Shown: piece by piece, positions 25,290 through 33,077 of the stretch
Numbering within the stretch: the first letter of the stretch is position 1
Layout of the letters: every line of letters starts with the position of its first letter
NCBI GenBank assembly: GCA_031390175.1
Contig: JANMTF010000195.1
Location: 13,273 to 77,272, forward strand
Length of the DNA stretch: 64,000 nucleotides
Reading direction: 5' to 3'
Source: JAAFIP01 sp031390175
GTDB taxonomy: Bacteria > Pseudomonadota > Gammaproteobacteria > Burkholderiales > Burkholderiaceae_C
Translations under genes and position numbers: made by a program
Notes under the pieces: generated by a model
Databases searched by the model: none
What the model was told of the DNA's origin: nothing
The model's input: the letters and a program-made list of their open reading frames with translations, nothing else

Positions 25290-26591
25290 ATGACCATTGC
25301 TGAAATTGCGCTCTGGAGTGCCAGCTTAGGCGTCTTTCTCGTATGCTTGGTTGCGGGCTTGGTCCACGCGCTACTTACCCGTACTACGACGGGCGTTCAG
25401 GCTGGCGTGTTTATTTCTATAGCCGGTTTGTTTGTGGCCACCTGCAGTGGACTGCTGTTAACTTTCTTGCCTGGTTTGCCACTGAAAACGGTGCAACTTC
25501 TCACTCTGGTTACCGGCCCCATTGCTGCGTGCGCGGGTACTTGGGGGCTCATGCAGTTTTTGCGCGCCCATCAACATGACCAATTCGTGCAACGTGGGCT
25601 TACGGTGATCGGTATCGCTAGCGCAGCAGCGTTGTTAGGGTCGCTCTGGCCCAACTACCCACAAGCGCTGGGGTGGACAGCGCTGGTGGTGTCGCTGTGC
25701 TCGTTAGCATCATTTTGGCTGGCCTTGCGCTCAGCGCTTTTGGGCGACCGGTTTGCTTGGCCAATGGCTGGGGCTACTGCGGCGATGGCGTTCGGCGTCG
25801 CAGGGGTGTATGCCACGGCTTTGCGTGTCATAGACAACAACCTAGCTTTGCAGGCAGTATCAGCCATCTGCGTAGTGGGCTACTTGGTAGGGTGCCTGGT
25901 GACTGTCTGGCGGCGTAACAACGAGTTTTTGCGCATGCGCCGAGCCATGTCCATGCACCGCGAGAAAGATCTGTTGACCCAGCTGTGGACTGGCGCAGCG
26001 CTGATCAAGCTGGTGGAGCAAACTATTGCACGCGCCCGGCGCAACCGCCAGGAAACCGCCATTGTTTGTATTGAAATTTTCAATGCGCCACAACTGCGCC
26101 AAGAGCTGGGCAACAACGCGCTGGAGCAAGTGATCTACGGCATCGCTGCGCGGATTCGACAAAGCGTAGGTGCATCGGCCGAAGTGGGCCGTTACGATGA
26201 CACCAGCTTTGTAGTGATTGTAGAAAGTGTCAAGCGCCCCAGCATGCTGCGCACCATGGGCCTGCGCTTGGCGGTGGCGGTACGCAAGCCCTTCATGTTG
26301 AACCCCTACAGCACCTCACCCAGAGAGTTCAAAGCTGACATGGGTGTAGGAATAGCCCGCTTGCCCGCCACCCGCGACCCACGGGCTGGCTGGACAACTC
26401 GTTCTAGCCGCGCCTCCAAACCCAGCTCGGCAGACACCAGTTTTCTGTCGGACAGCGCGGGTCTGTCGCAGGAGTCCATGCATGACGCAGCCAAGCTAGC
26501 CAAAAAATCTCGTGCATTCAATTCTCGGGTCGCAATCATGGATGCTTATTCGCGCAAAGCGATGGCGGTAGAAGAAGCCGACCTGGCTTGA
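25290..26591 (+). CDS. membrane protein with degenerate GGDEF domain
   Basis: 433 residues. Six or seven hydrophobic segments fill residues 1-205, then a GGDEF-like domain (about 230-380) begins DLLTQLWTGAALIKLVEQTI, in place of D-LTGL-NRR. The catalytic RXGGDEF motif reads RYDDTSF (about residues 306-312), so diguanylate cyclase activity is unlikely. The Ser-rich insert (about 372-415) before the end is unusual. It could be an inactive c-di-GMP-related sensor or scaffold. It occupies the place where rodA commonly follows mrdA; no functional link is proven. Ends with TGA, 133 bp from the convergent topB. Confidence 0.75.
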   Translation: MTIAEIALWSASLGVFLVCLVAGLVHALLTRTTTGVQAGVFISIAGLFVATCSGLLLTFLPGLPLKTVQLLTLVTGPIAACAGTWGLMQFLRAHQHDQFVQRGLTVIGIASAAALLGSLWPNYPQALGWTALVVSLCSLASFWLALRSALLGDRFAWPMAGATAAMAFGVAGVYATALRVIDNNLALQAVSAICVVGYLVGCLVTVWRRNNEFLRMRRAMSMHREKDLLTQLWTGAALIKLVEQTIARARRNRQETAIVCIEIFNAPQLRQELGNNALEQVIYGIAARIRQSVGASAEVGRYDDTSFVVIVESVKRPSMLRTMGLRLAVAVRKPFMLNPYSTSPREFKADMGVGIARLPATRDPRAGWTTRSSRASKPSSADTSFLSDSAGLSQESMHDAAKLAKKSRAFNSRVAIMDAYSRKAMAVEEADLA

Positions 26592-26724
26592 CACCCAAGG
26601 CGCTGAGCGATTTGTCTCGAGGTGGCGGCGGCTTGAGCTTTGAAGATGGTTTTGTTGCAAGCTTTTACCCCCCCTGGAAAACTAAATTATCAAAGGGGCA
26701 GTCGCTGTTTTAGTAGCGGCTGTA

Positions 26725-29700
26725 TCAACCCAAATGCTTGCCCACAATCCCGGCAATCTCAAACATCGTCACCTGCGCTTTGCCAAATACCGGCAGTAGC
26801 TTGGCATCCGCGTTGATGCTGCGTTTGTCTTTAGCATCTTGCAGATTATTGGCTTTAATGTAGTCCCACAGCTTTTTGATCACCTGTGAGCGCGCTATCG
26901 GCTCGGCACCAATCACTGCGGCCAAAGCCACGCTGGGGGTGGCACCAGTGGCTGGTGCGGCGCGTGGTTTGCGCACTGCAGTGGACTGAGTGGCAGCTTT
27001 GGTTGGAGCCTTTTTAGCGGCTACTTTGCTGGCAGGTTTTGCCGTCTTTGCGCCTGCTTTCTTGGTCGCTGCCGTGCCGGTTTTAGCCGCCGATTTTTTA
27101 GCCACAGGTGCGCCCGCCGCGGTTTTGCGCGCTGGGAATTTGCTGGTACGGGGCTCGAACTCAAAGCCTACTTTGCCCTCCTCCTTGTTCCAGGACAAAA
27201 AGGCTTTGAAGCTGCGGCGGGTGCGCATGCTCACAAATTTGTCTAGCAGGTCAGTCTTGCCGGTCTCCAGCAGTTTGGTCATTTGCTCGCGTTCTACGGG
27301 CTGCTGCAAAATGACTTGACCACTCTTGAAGTCGCAACTCGGCGTGGGTTGCGCGTCAGTGGGCACTGACTTCTCGCATACATAGCTCTTGCCAAACTCT
27401 TTCACGGGAGCGCCGCACTTGGGGCAAGCGCCCAACGACTCTTTGCCCGACAGATCGACAATCTCGCCGGATTCTGCCGCTTTGGCGTCTTCGCCAAAGT
27501 CAAATTCAAGCTTCCAGTTTTTCTCTTCCTCGTTGTATTTGAGGGCGATCTCGGCGACAAAAGGCCAACCTGCTTTGGAGCGGAAGCCTTCCAGCGGGCC
27601 GATCTTTTTGTTACGCAAAAACTGCTCTACCTCGGCAGGCTCAAAGGTGCGGCCCGCCGGGGTTTTGCCAAAGCTAAAACCGCAGCCTTCCAGTGCGCCC
27701 GCCTTGCCTGTGCAGGTGTAGCGGCGGTAGTTTTCTTTCACGATGCCTGCGCAGTTGGGGCAGGGTGTGGTGAGTGTGGCGTAGTCGCCGGGCACAGTGT
27801 CGCGGTCGTATTCTTTGGCTTTTTTGACGATTTTTTCCGTCATGGCGTTGATCTCTGCCATGAAGGTTTCGCGGCTCATCTTGCCTTTTTCCATCAGCGC
27901 CAGTTTGTGCTCCCATTCGCCGGTCAGCTCGGGTGTGGAAAGCTCCTCTACGCCCAAGCCGCGCAACAGCGTCATCAACTGGAAGGCTTTGGCAGTGGGG
28001 ATCAGCTCGCGGCCTTCGCGCAGGATGTATTTTTCGTTGATCAAACCTTCAATGGTGGCGGCGCGGGTGGCGGGTGTGCCCAAGCCTTTTTCCTGCATGG
28101 CCTCACGCAGTTCATCGTCTTCTACCAACTTGCCTGCGCCTTCCATGGCGCCCAAAAGCGTAGCTTCGGAGTAGCGCGCGGGAGGACGGGTTTTCAGCGC
28201 CTTGGCTTCGACCACATCGTTCTTCACCATCTCGCCGGGTTTCACGGCCACCAGTTGCTGCCCTTTTTCGCCCTCTTTCGCGTCGGTGACTTCGTCAGCA
28301 GCTTCCTTGCCGTAGATGGCCAGCCAGCCGGGTTTGACCAGTACCTTGCCTTCGGTTTTGAAGCTGTGGTTGCTATATGCCCCCACGCTCTGCGCTGACG
28401 CGTCGCCGCTGCCCCCCGAGGGGGCCGTGCCTTGCTTGGGGCTGCCCGGCGCTGCGGCAACCGTCGTTATACGCGTCGTCACCTGGTATTCGGCACTCGG
28501 GTAGAACACCGCCATAAAGCGGCGCACCACCAAGGTGTACAGCTTGTGCTCTGCTTCTGATAGCCCGCTGGGCGCTTGCAGCGTGGGGATAATGGCAAAG
28601 TGGTCTGACACTTTGGTGTTGTCAAAGATGCGTTTGCTGGGCTTGATGTAGCCGTTTTTAATCGCCAGCGCGGCGTGCGGCTCCAGGTGCTTATGGCCGC
28701 TGTCGGCCAGCATCTCAAAGGTCTTTTTCACCACCGGAACGTAGTCTTCGGGCAGGGCGCGCGAGTCGGTACGCGGGTAGGTCAAGGCCTTGTGCCGCTC
28801 GTACAGGGACTGGGCAATTTGCAGCGTGGTCTTGGCGCTAAAGCCAAACTTGCCGTTGGCCTCGCGTTGCAGGCTGGTCAAATCGAACAGCAGGGGCGAG
28901 GCTTGGGTGGTCGGCTTGCTCTCTTCGGTCACCGTCGCTTGCTTGCCTTTGACCGCATCGACCACGGCCTGGGCTTCACGTTCACTCCAGACGCGGTCGG
29001 CCTTAGCCTCCGCATCCTCGCCCTTTTTCCACTTCGGGTCAAACCACTTGGCCGGGTACTCGCCCGCCTCGCTCAAGAAGCTGGCGTGGATCTCCCAGTA
29101 GTCGCGGAAGATGTGTTTGCGGATCTGTTCTTCGCGCTCGACCATCACCGCCAGGGTGGGCGTTTGCACGCGGCCCACGGTTGTTAAGAAGAAGCCGCCA
29201 TCGCGCGAATTAAAGGCGGTCATGGCGCGGGTGCCGTTGATGCCCACCAGCCAATCGGCCTCGGAGCGGCTGCGCGCGGCGTCCGCCAGCGGCAGCATCT
29301 GCTTGTCACTGCGCAGGGTGTCAAAGCCGTCGCGGATGGCCTGCGGGGTCATGCTTTGCAGCCACAGGCGGGTAATCGGCTTGCCCAGGGGCACGTATTT
29401 GCCCTCCTTGTTGCCACCCGCATACTGCTCGATCAAGCGGAAAATCAGCTCACCCTCACGCCCCGCGTCGCAGGCGTTGACGATATTGCCCACGTCTTTG
29501 CGCTTGGCCAGCTTGACCACCGCGTTCAGGCGCGTCTTGGTTTTGTCCACGGGTTTCAAATCAAAGTAGGGCGGGATGACGGGCAGATTGGCAAAGCTCC
29601 ACTTGCCGCGCTTCACGTCAAATTCTTCCGGGGCTTGAATTTCTACCAAGTGGCCCACGGCGGAGCTGACGATATGCGTGTCGCTCTCAAAATACTCGTC

Positions 29701-29790
29701 GTGCTTTTCAAACTTGCCCACATTCGGGGTCAAGGCACGCACGATGTCTTGGGCCACAGAGGGCTTTTCGGCAATGATTAAGGTTTTCAT
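26725..29790 (-). CDS. topB: DNA topoisomerase III with C-terminal SWIB domain
   Basis: 1021 residues, against about 650 for E. coli TopB. TOPRIM at the start (KTLIIAEKPSVAQDIVRAL), the acidic DAGREGELIF motif (about 107-116), catalytic Tyr in LTYPRTDSRALP (about 338-349), then zinc-finger-like repeats (CPNCAGIV, ACPKCGAPV), a Lys/Ala-rich linker (about 885-945) and a SWIB/MDM2-like domain (about 955-1021). It relaxes and decatenates DNA, e.g. at replication forks, with RecQ. About 30 extra residues near 445-475 (AAPGSPKQGTAPSGGSGDAS) are encoded by a copy of the repeat found upstream of mrdA. The SWIB fusion is known in some bacterial topoisomerases. Confidence 0.94.
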   Translation of the reverse strand: MKTLIIAEKPSVAQDIVRALTPNVGKFEKHDEYFESDTHIVSSAVGHLVEIQAPEEFDVKRGKWSFANLPVIPPYFDLKPVDKTKTRLNAVVKLAKRKDVGNIVNACDAGREGELIFRLIEQYAGGNKEGKYVPLGKPITRLWLQSMTPQAIRDGFDTLRSDKQMLPLADAARSRSEADWLVGINGTRAMTAFNSRDGGFFLTTVGRVQTPTLAVMVEREEQIRKHIFRDYWEIHASFLSEAGEYPAKWFDPKWKKGEDAEAKADRVWSEREAQAVVDAVKGKQATVTEESKPTTQASPLLFDLTSLQREANGKFGFSAKTTLQIAQSLYERHKALTYPRTDSRALPEDYVPVVKKTFEMLADSGHKHLEPHAALAIKNGYIKPSKRIFDNTKVSDHFAIIPTLQAPSGLSEAEHKLYTLVVRRFMAVFYPSAEYQVTTRITTVAAAPGSPKQGTAPSGGSGDASAQSVGAYSNHSFKTEGKVLVKPGWLAIYGKEAADEVTDAKEGEKGQQLVAVKPGEMVKNDVVEAKALKTRPPARYSEATLLGAMEGAGKLVEDDELREAMQEKGLGTPATRAATIEGLINEKYILREGRELIPTAKAFQLMTLLRGLGVEELSTPELTGEWEHKLALMEKGKMSRETFMAEINAMTEKIVKKAKEYDRDTVPGDYATLTTPCPNCAGIVKENYRRYTCTGKAGALEGCGFSFGKTPAGRTFEPAEVEQFLRNKKIGPLEGFRSKAGWPFVAEIALKYNEEEKNWKLEFDFGEDAKAAESGEIVDLSGKESLGACPKCGAPVKEFGKSYVCEKSVPTDAQPTPSCDFKSGQVILQQPVEREQMTKLLETGKTDLLDKFVSMRTRRSFKAFLSWNKEEGKVGFEFEPRTSKFPARKTAAGAPVAKKSAAKTGTAATKKAGAKTAKPASKVAAKKAPTKAATQSTAVRKPRAAPATGATPSVALAAVIGAEPIARSQVIKKLWDYIKANNLQDAKDKRSINADAKLLPVFGKAQVTMFEIAGIVGKHLG
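28376..28460 (-). repeat. GC-rich repeat embedded in frame in topB
   Basis: Plus-strand text CCCCCCGAGGGGGC, then CTTGCTTGGGG, then GCCCGGCGCTGCG matches the tandem repeats at 22987-23155. It adds about 30 Gly/Ser/Ala/Pro residues to TopB between two segments that are continuous in family members. Confidence 0.7.
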
Positions 29791-29838
29791 ATCTACATTC
29801 TCGCTCTAATTACATAGCACCTACTACAATGCAGGTCT

Positions 29839-29891
29839 CGCGCACGCACATGTGCGCGCACACGCAGGCGGGCGCGCTCACACACGCGCGC
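29839..29891. other. alternating purine-pyrimidine tract in the topB/SET interval
   Basis: 29839-29865 is an unbroken CG/CA/TG alternation (CGCGCACGCACATGTGCGCG then CACACGCA), followed by GCGCGCTCACACACGCGCGC. Such tracts can adopt Z-DNA. It lies in the 132 bp divergent promoter region of topB and the SET-domain gene. Confidence 0.5.
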
Positions 29892-29922
29892 CCATGATTC
29901 ACCATACCAAATTTTTCGGGCC

Positions 29923-30534
29923 ATGCCAAAAACCTCTCCAAAAGCTGAAAAAATCAGCCCAAACAACAAGGCCTTGAAAGCCCCTAGCAAAGCCCTTAAA
30001 GCCAGCCCCTCAGTAGACGACAAAGCCCTTGCCAAGGCCGCCAAACTGGCCAAGCGCACAGCCAAACTCGACGCCTTGGTGTTGCCCGGTGCATTTATCA
30101 AAACCCGCAAATCCGGAGTGCACGGCAAAGGCATGTTTGCCATAGCCCCCGTGGCTGAAGGCCAACACCTGATCGAATATGTGGGCGAACGCATCGACTG
30201 GCAAACCGCCTTGGATCGCCACCCACACGACCCCAAGCAGCCTAACCATACCTTTTACTTCTCGCTGGAAGATGGCCGCTGCATCGACGCCAAGGTCGGC
30301 GGCAACGACAGCCGCTGGATCAACCACAGCTGCAAGCCTAACTGCGAAGCCGACGAGCTGCATGGCCGCGTGTTCATCAAAGCCCTGCGCAATATTGAAA
30401 AAGGTGAAGAGCTGTTTTATAACTATGGCCTGGTCATTGACGAGCCGTATACCAAAAAGCTCAAATCTGAGTACGCCTGCTGGTGTGGTGCGCCCAAGTG
30501 CCGTGGCACCATGCTGGCATCTAAAAAGCGCTAG
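29923..30534 (+). CDS. SET-domain lysine methyltransferase-like protein
   Basis: 203 residues. Residues 1-50 are Lys/Ala-rich and basic. The SET domain follows with GVHGKGMFA (about 67-75), SRWINHSCKPNCEA (about 126-139, the pseudoknot core) and GEELFYNYG (about 163-171); a post-SET-like Cys cluster ends the protein (YACWCGAPKCRGTM). Members transfer methyl groups from SAM to lysine. All key motifs are intact. Bacterial SET proteins may modify host histones (pathogens) or own proteins; the basic tail suggests nucleic-acid or nucleoid contact, an inference. Divergent from topB, 58 bp before birA. Confidence 0.9.
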   Translation: MPKTSPKAEKISPNNKALKAPSKALKASPSVDDKALAKAAKLAKRTAKLDALVLPGAFIKTRKSGVHGKGMFAIAPVAEGQHLIEYVGERIDWQTALDRHPHDPKQPNHTFYFSLEDGRCIDAKVGGNDSRWINHSCKPNCEADELHGRVFIKALRNIEKGEELFYNYGLVIDEPYTKKLKSEYACWCGAPKCRGTMLASKKR

Positions 30535-30592
30535 GTGGCTGCCCGATCGGCTCCTTATGCGCCAGCGTAACTTCTAAACCCTGTCGCTCATC

Positions 30593-31426
30593 TTGTCGTC
30601 TATCTTGCCTTCCTCTTTGCAGTCCGCCCCGGCCAACCAGCCAAGCTTCTTTGGCAGCGCTGAGGCCATCTGGCAGACCGTGATGGCCATGGGCCTGCCC
30701 AGCTTGACAGGCTTTAGCGTGGAGGTACTGTCCGAGATTGACTCGACCAATACCGAGCTGATGCGCCGCGCTCGCGCCGGGCAGACCGAGCCCACCTTGC
30801 TGGTGGCCGAGCAGCAAACCGCCGGGCGTGGCCGATTGGGGCGGCAGTGGGCCTCGGCCCCGGGCAGCTCGCTGACCTTCTCGCTCGGCCTGCTTTTGCA
30901 ACCGCAAGCTTGGGACGGCCTGTCGCTGGCCGTCGGCCTGAGCGTGGCGAGCAGCTTGCATGAGGACATCCAGCTGAAATGGCCCAACGACCTGTGGGTG
31001 CGCGGCTGCAAGCTGGCGGGCATTTTGATTGAAACCGCCGCCGCGCCTGGCAATACGGGGCCGCGCTATGCTGTCATAGGCATTGGCATCAATATCGCGC
31101 CACGGCCTGCTGAGGGCCTGTCTACCCCTCCGGCCAGCCTGCAAGCCCTGCTACCCCACGCCAGCGCCGCACATGCACTGCAAAGGGTGGCTGCGCCACT
31201 TTTGCGCGATGTATTGATGTTTGAGCAGGACGGTTTTGCCCCGTTTGCTGCGCGCTTTGCTGCGCGTGATGCTTTGCATGGGCGCGAAGTGCTTTTAAGC
31301 GACGGCATGCATGGCGCCGCCAAGGGCGTAGACAAACGTGGCGCACTGCTGGTGCAAACGCCGCAAGGCGTGCAGCACGTTACCAGCTCTGAAGTAAGCG
31401 TGCGGCCTGTCGCAAGCGACCATTAG
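30593..31426 (+). CDS. birA: biotin--[acetyl-CoA-carboxylase] ligase
   Basis: 277 residues from a TTG at 30593; no ATG fits before the conserved part, and a GTG inside (30679) is an alternative. Attaches biotin to the BCCP subunit of acetyl-CoA carboxylase. Motifs: IDSTNTELMRRA (about 49-60), the AEQQTAGRGRLGRQW loop (about 71-85), and KWPNDLWVRGCKLAGILIE (about 127-145). The N-terminal helix-turn-helix of E. coli BirA is absent, so it is a monofunctional ligase, not a repressor. It precedes a SPOR gene by 41 bp. Confidence 0.92.
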   Translation: MSSILPSSLQSAPANQPSFFGSAEAIWQTVMAMGLPSLTGFSVEVLSEIDSTNTELMRRARAGQTEPTLLVAEQQTAGRGRLGRQWASAPGSSLTFSLGLLLQPQAWDGLSLAVGLSVASSLHEDIQLKWPNDLWVRGCKLAGILIETAAAPGNTGPRYAVIGIGINIAPRPAEGLSTPPASLQALLPHASAAHALQRVAAPLLRDVLMFEQDGFAPFAARFAARDALHGREVLLSDGMHGAAKGVDKRGALLVQTPQGVQHVTSSEVSVRPVASDH

Positions 31427-31467
31427 CCTGCTGCCTGTACCATACGGTCTGTAACTTCTCTTTCAGC

Positions 31468-32142
31468 ATGCTCCGATTTTTTGTTATTCTGCTATTGCTT
31501 GCCAACGGGGTTTACTTTGCATGGTCACGCGGCCATTTGGCTGTGCTGGGTTTGGCCCCAGTATCGCAAACCGAGCCCGCGCGCATGCAAACGCAAATCA
31601 AACCCGAGGCCGTGCGCTTGCTAGGCTCTACCGAGGTACGTCGCATGGAAATGGCCGCTGCTGCACCACCACCCGCGCAAGCCAAACCGCTCGAGTGCCT
31701 ACAAAGCATATTTCTAAGCGACAAACTGGCCCAAGCCGTGCGCACAGCTGCTGAGGGCTTGCCTGCTGGCAGTTGGTTGCTGGACGAGGCGCAAGAACCA
31801 GGCCGATGGATCGTCTACATGGGCAAATACACCGCAGCTGATGTGCTGGCCAAGAAAAAAGCTGAGCTGCGCCAATTGGGTGTGGACTACGAGCCCGTGC
31901 AAGTCTCCAGCCTGGCGCCCGGCATCTCCCTGGGTGGCCACCCCACCCAAGCCGAGGCCACCCGAGAGCTGGCCGATCTGAACAAACGCGGCGTACGCAC
32001 TGCCAAAGTAGTGCAAGAAAAACCTGCTGCAAAGGGGCACGTGCTGCGCTTACCAGCGGTTGACGAAGCGTTGCGAGCGCAGCTGGATGGCGTGCGCACG
32101 GCTTTGGGCACTGCTGGTTTGCGAACTTGCAGGGCTTATTGA
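31468..32142 (+). CDS. SPOR-domain membrane protein
   Basis: 224 residues. A signal anchor (FFVILLLLANGVYFAWSRG) is followed by a linker and a SPOR-like domain (about 90-190) that includes WIVYMGKYTAADVLAKKKAE, LRQLGVDYEPV and LGGHPTQAEATRELAD. SPOR domains bind denuded glycan strands of the septum. A second Arg/Ala-rich helical end follows. It lies next to birA, a common pairing in Betaproteobacteria, and may be co-transcribed. T-rich sequence follows the stop. Confidence 0.8.
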   Translation: MLRFFVILLLLANGVYFAWSRGHLAVLGLAPVSQTEPARMQTQIKPEAVRLLGSTEVRRMEMAAAAPPPAQAKPLECLQSIFLSDKLAQAVRTAAEGLPAGSWLLDEAQEPGRWIVYMGKYTAADVLAKKKAELRQLGVDYEPVQVSSLAPGISLGGHPTQAEATRELADLNKRGVRTAKVVQEKPAAKGHVLRLPAVDEALRAQLDGVRTALGTAGLRTCRAY

Positions 32143-32391
32143 TTTTTTTTCTTTGCTTTAGGTTGCGCAGCAAGCGAAGGCTTCTGAAGACGCTTTTCTT
32201 GCTAGGTCAGTGTGCGGCGACGGAGGAATTCACGTAGCCAACCAGTCACCTTGAAGCGGCATCTTCAGTGCAACTCCTGCCGTCCAAGAAACTGCCCCAA
32301 CCGGCCGCTAATTTCACCGCAACCAGCACATTTATCGGTCATAAAGCAACAGACGGCCTAAAATCAAGAATACACCAAGAGGAGTTGAGCT

Positions 32392-33066
32392 ATGCGTATT
32401 TTGATTGCAGAAGACGACCAAGTGCTGGCTGATGGCCTGCTGCGCACCCTGCGCAGCTCTGGCGCGGCGGTAGACCATGTGACCGATGGCGCGTTGGCGG
32501 AGGCAGCGCTGCTGACCAATACCGAGCTGGATTTGCTCATTTTGGATCTGGGCTTGCCCAAAATGCACGGCCTGGAAGTACTCAAGCGCCTGCGCAGCCG
32601 AGGTTCGACCTTGCCTGTGCTTATCCTCACGGCTGCCGACAGCGTGGACGAGCGTGTCAAAGGCCTCGACCTTGGTGCTGATGACTACATGGCCAAGCCC
32701 TTCAGCCTGCAAGAGCTAGAAGCGCGGGTGCGCGCCCTCACGCGGCGCAGTACGGGCAGCGCCAGCACCCTTATCAAGCACGGCCCCTTGCATTACGACC
32801 AGTCGGGTCGCGTGGCCACGATTGACGGCAAGATGGTTGATTTGTCGGCCCGCGAACTGGGCTTGCTTGAAGTGCTGTTGGTACGCTCGGGCCGCTTGGT
32901 CAGCAAAGACCAGCTGGTCGAGCGCCTGTGCGAGTGGGGCGAAGAAGTGAGCAATAACGCCATCGAGGTGTACATCCACCGCCTGCGCAAAAAGATTGAG
33001 AAAGGCCCCATTCGCATTGCCACGGTGCGCGGCTTGGGATATTGCCTGGAAAAAATTCCAAACTAA
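32392..33066 (+). CDS. OmpR-family response regulator (TctD/QseB-like)
   Basis: 224 residues. Receiver domain with acidic pair EDD (residues 6-8), phospho-acceptor Asp in LLILDLGLPKMHG (about 51) and Lys in YMAKPF (about 102); the C-terminal winged helix has the LSARELGLLEVLLVRSGRLV and EVYIHRLRKKI segments. AAGAGGAG precedes the ATG. The kinase begins 11 bp downstream. It resembles TctD of tricarboxylate-uptake systems, but no tctCBA transporter is near, so the target is unknown. Confidence 0.93.
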   Translation: MRILIAEDDQVLADGLLRTLRSSGAAVDHVTDGALAEAALLTNTELDLLILDLGLPKMHGLEVLKRLRSRGSTLPVLILTAADSVDERVKGLDLGADDYMAKPFSLQELEARVRALTRRSTGSASTLIKHGPLHYDQSGRVATIDGKMVDLSARELGLLEVLLVRSGRLVSKDQLVERLCEWGEEVSNNAIEVYIHRLRKKIEKGPIRIATVRGLGYCLEKIPN

Positions 33067-33077
33067 TAGCAACTCCC

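Noticed and set aside
32160..32215. AGCAAG...CTTGCT pairing after the SPOR gene as a terminator
   Set aside because: Stem weak and no T-run behind it; not enough for a terminator call.
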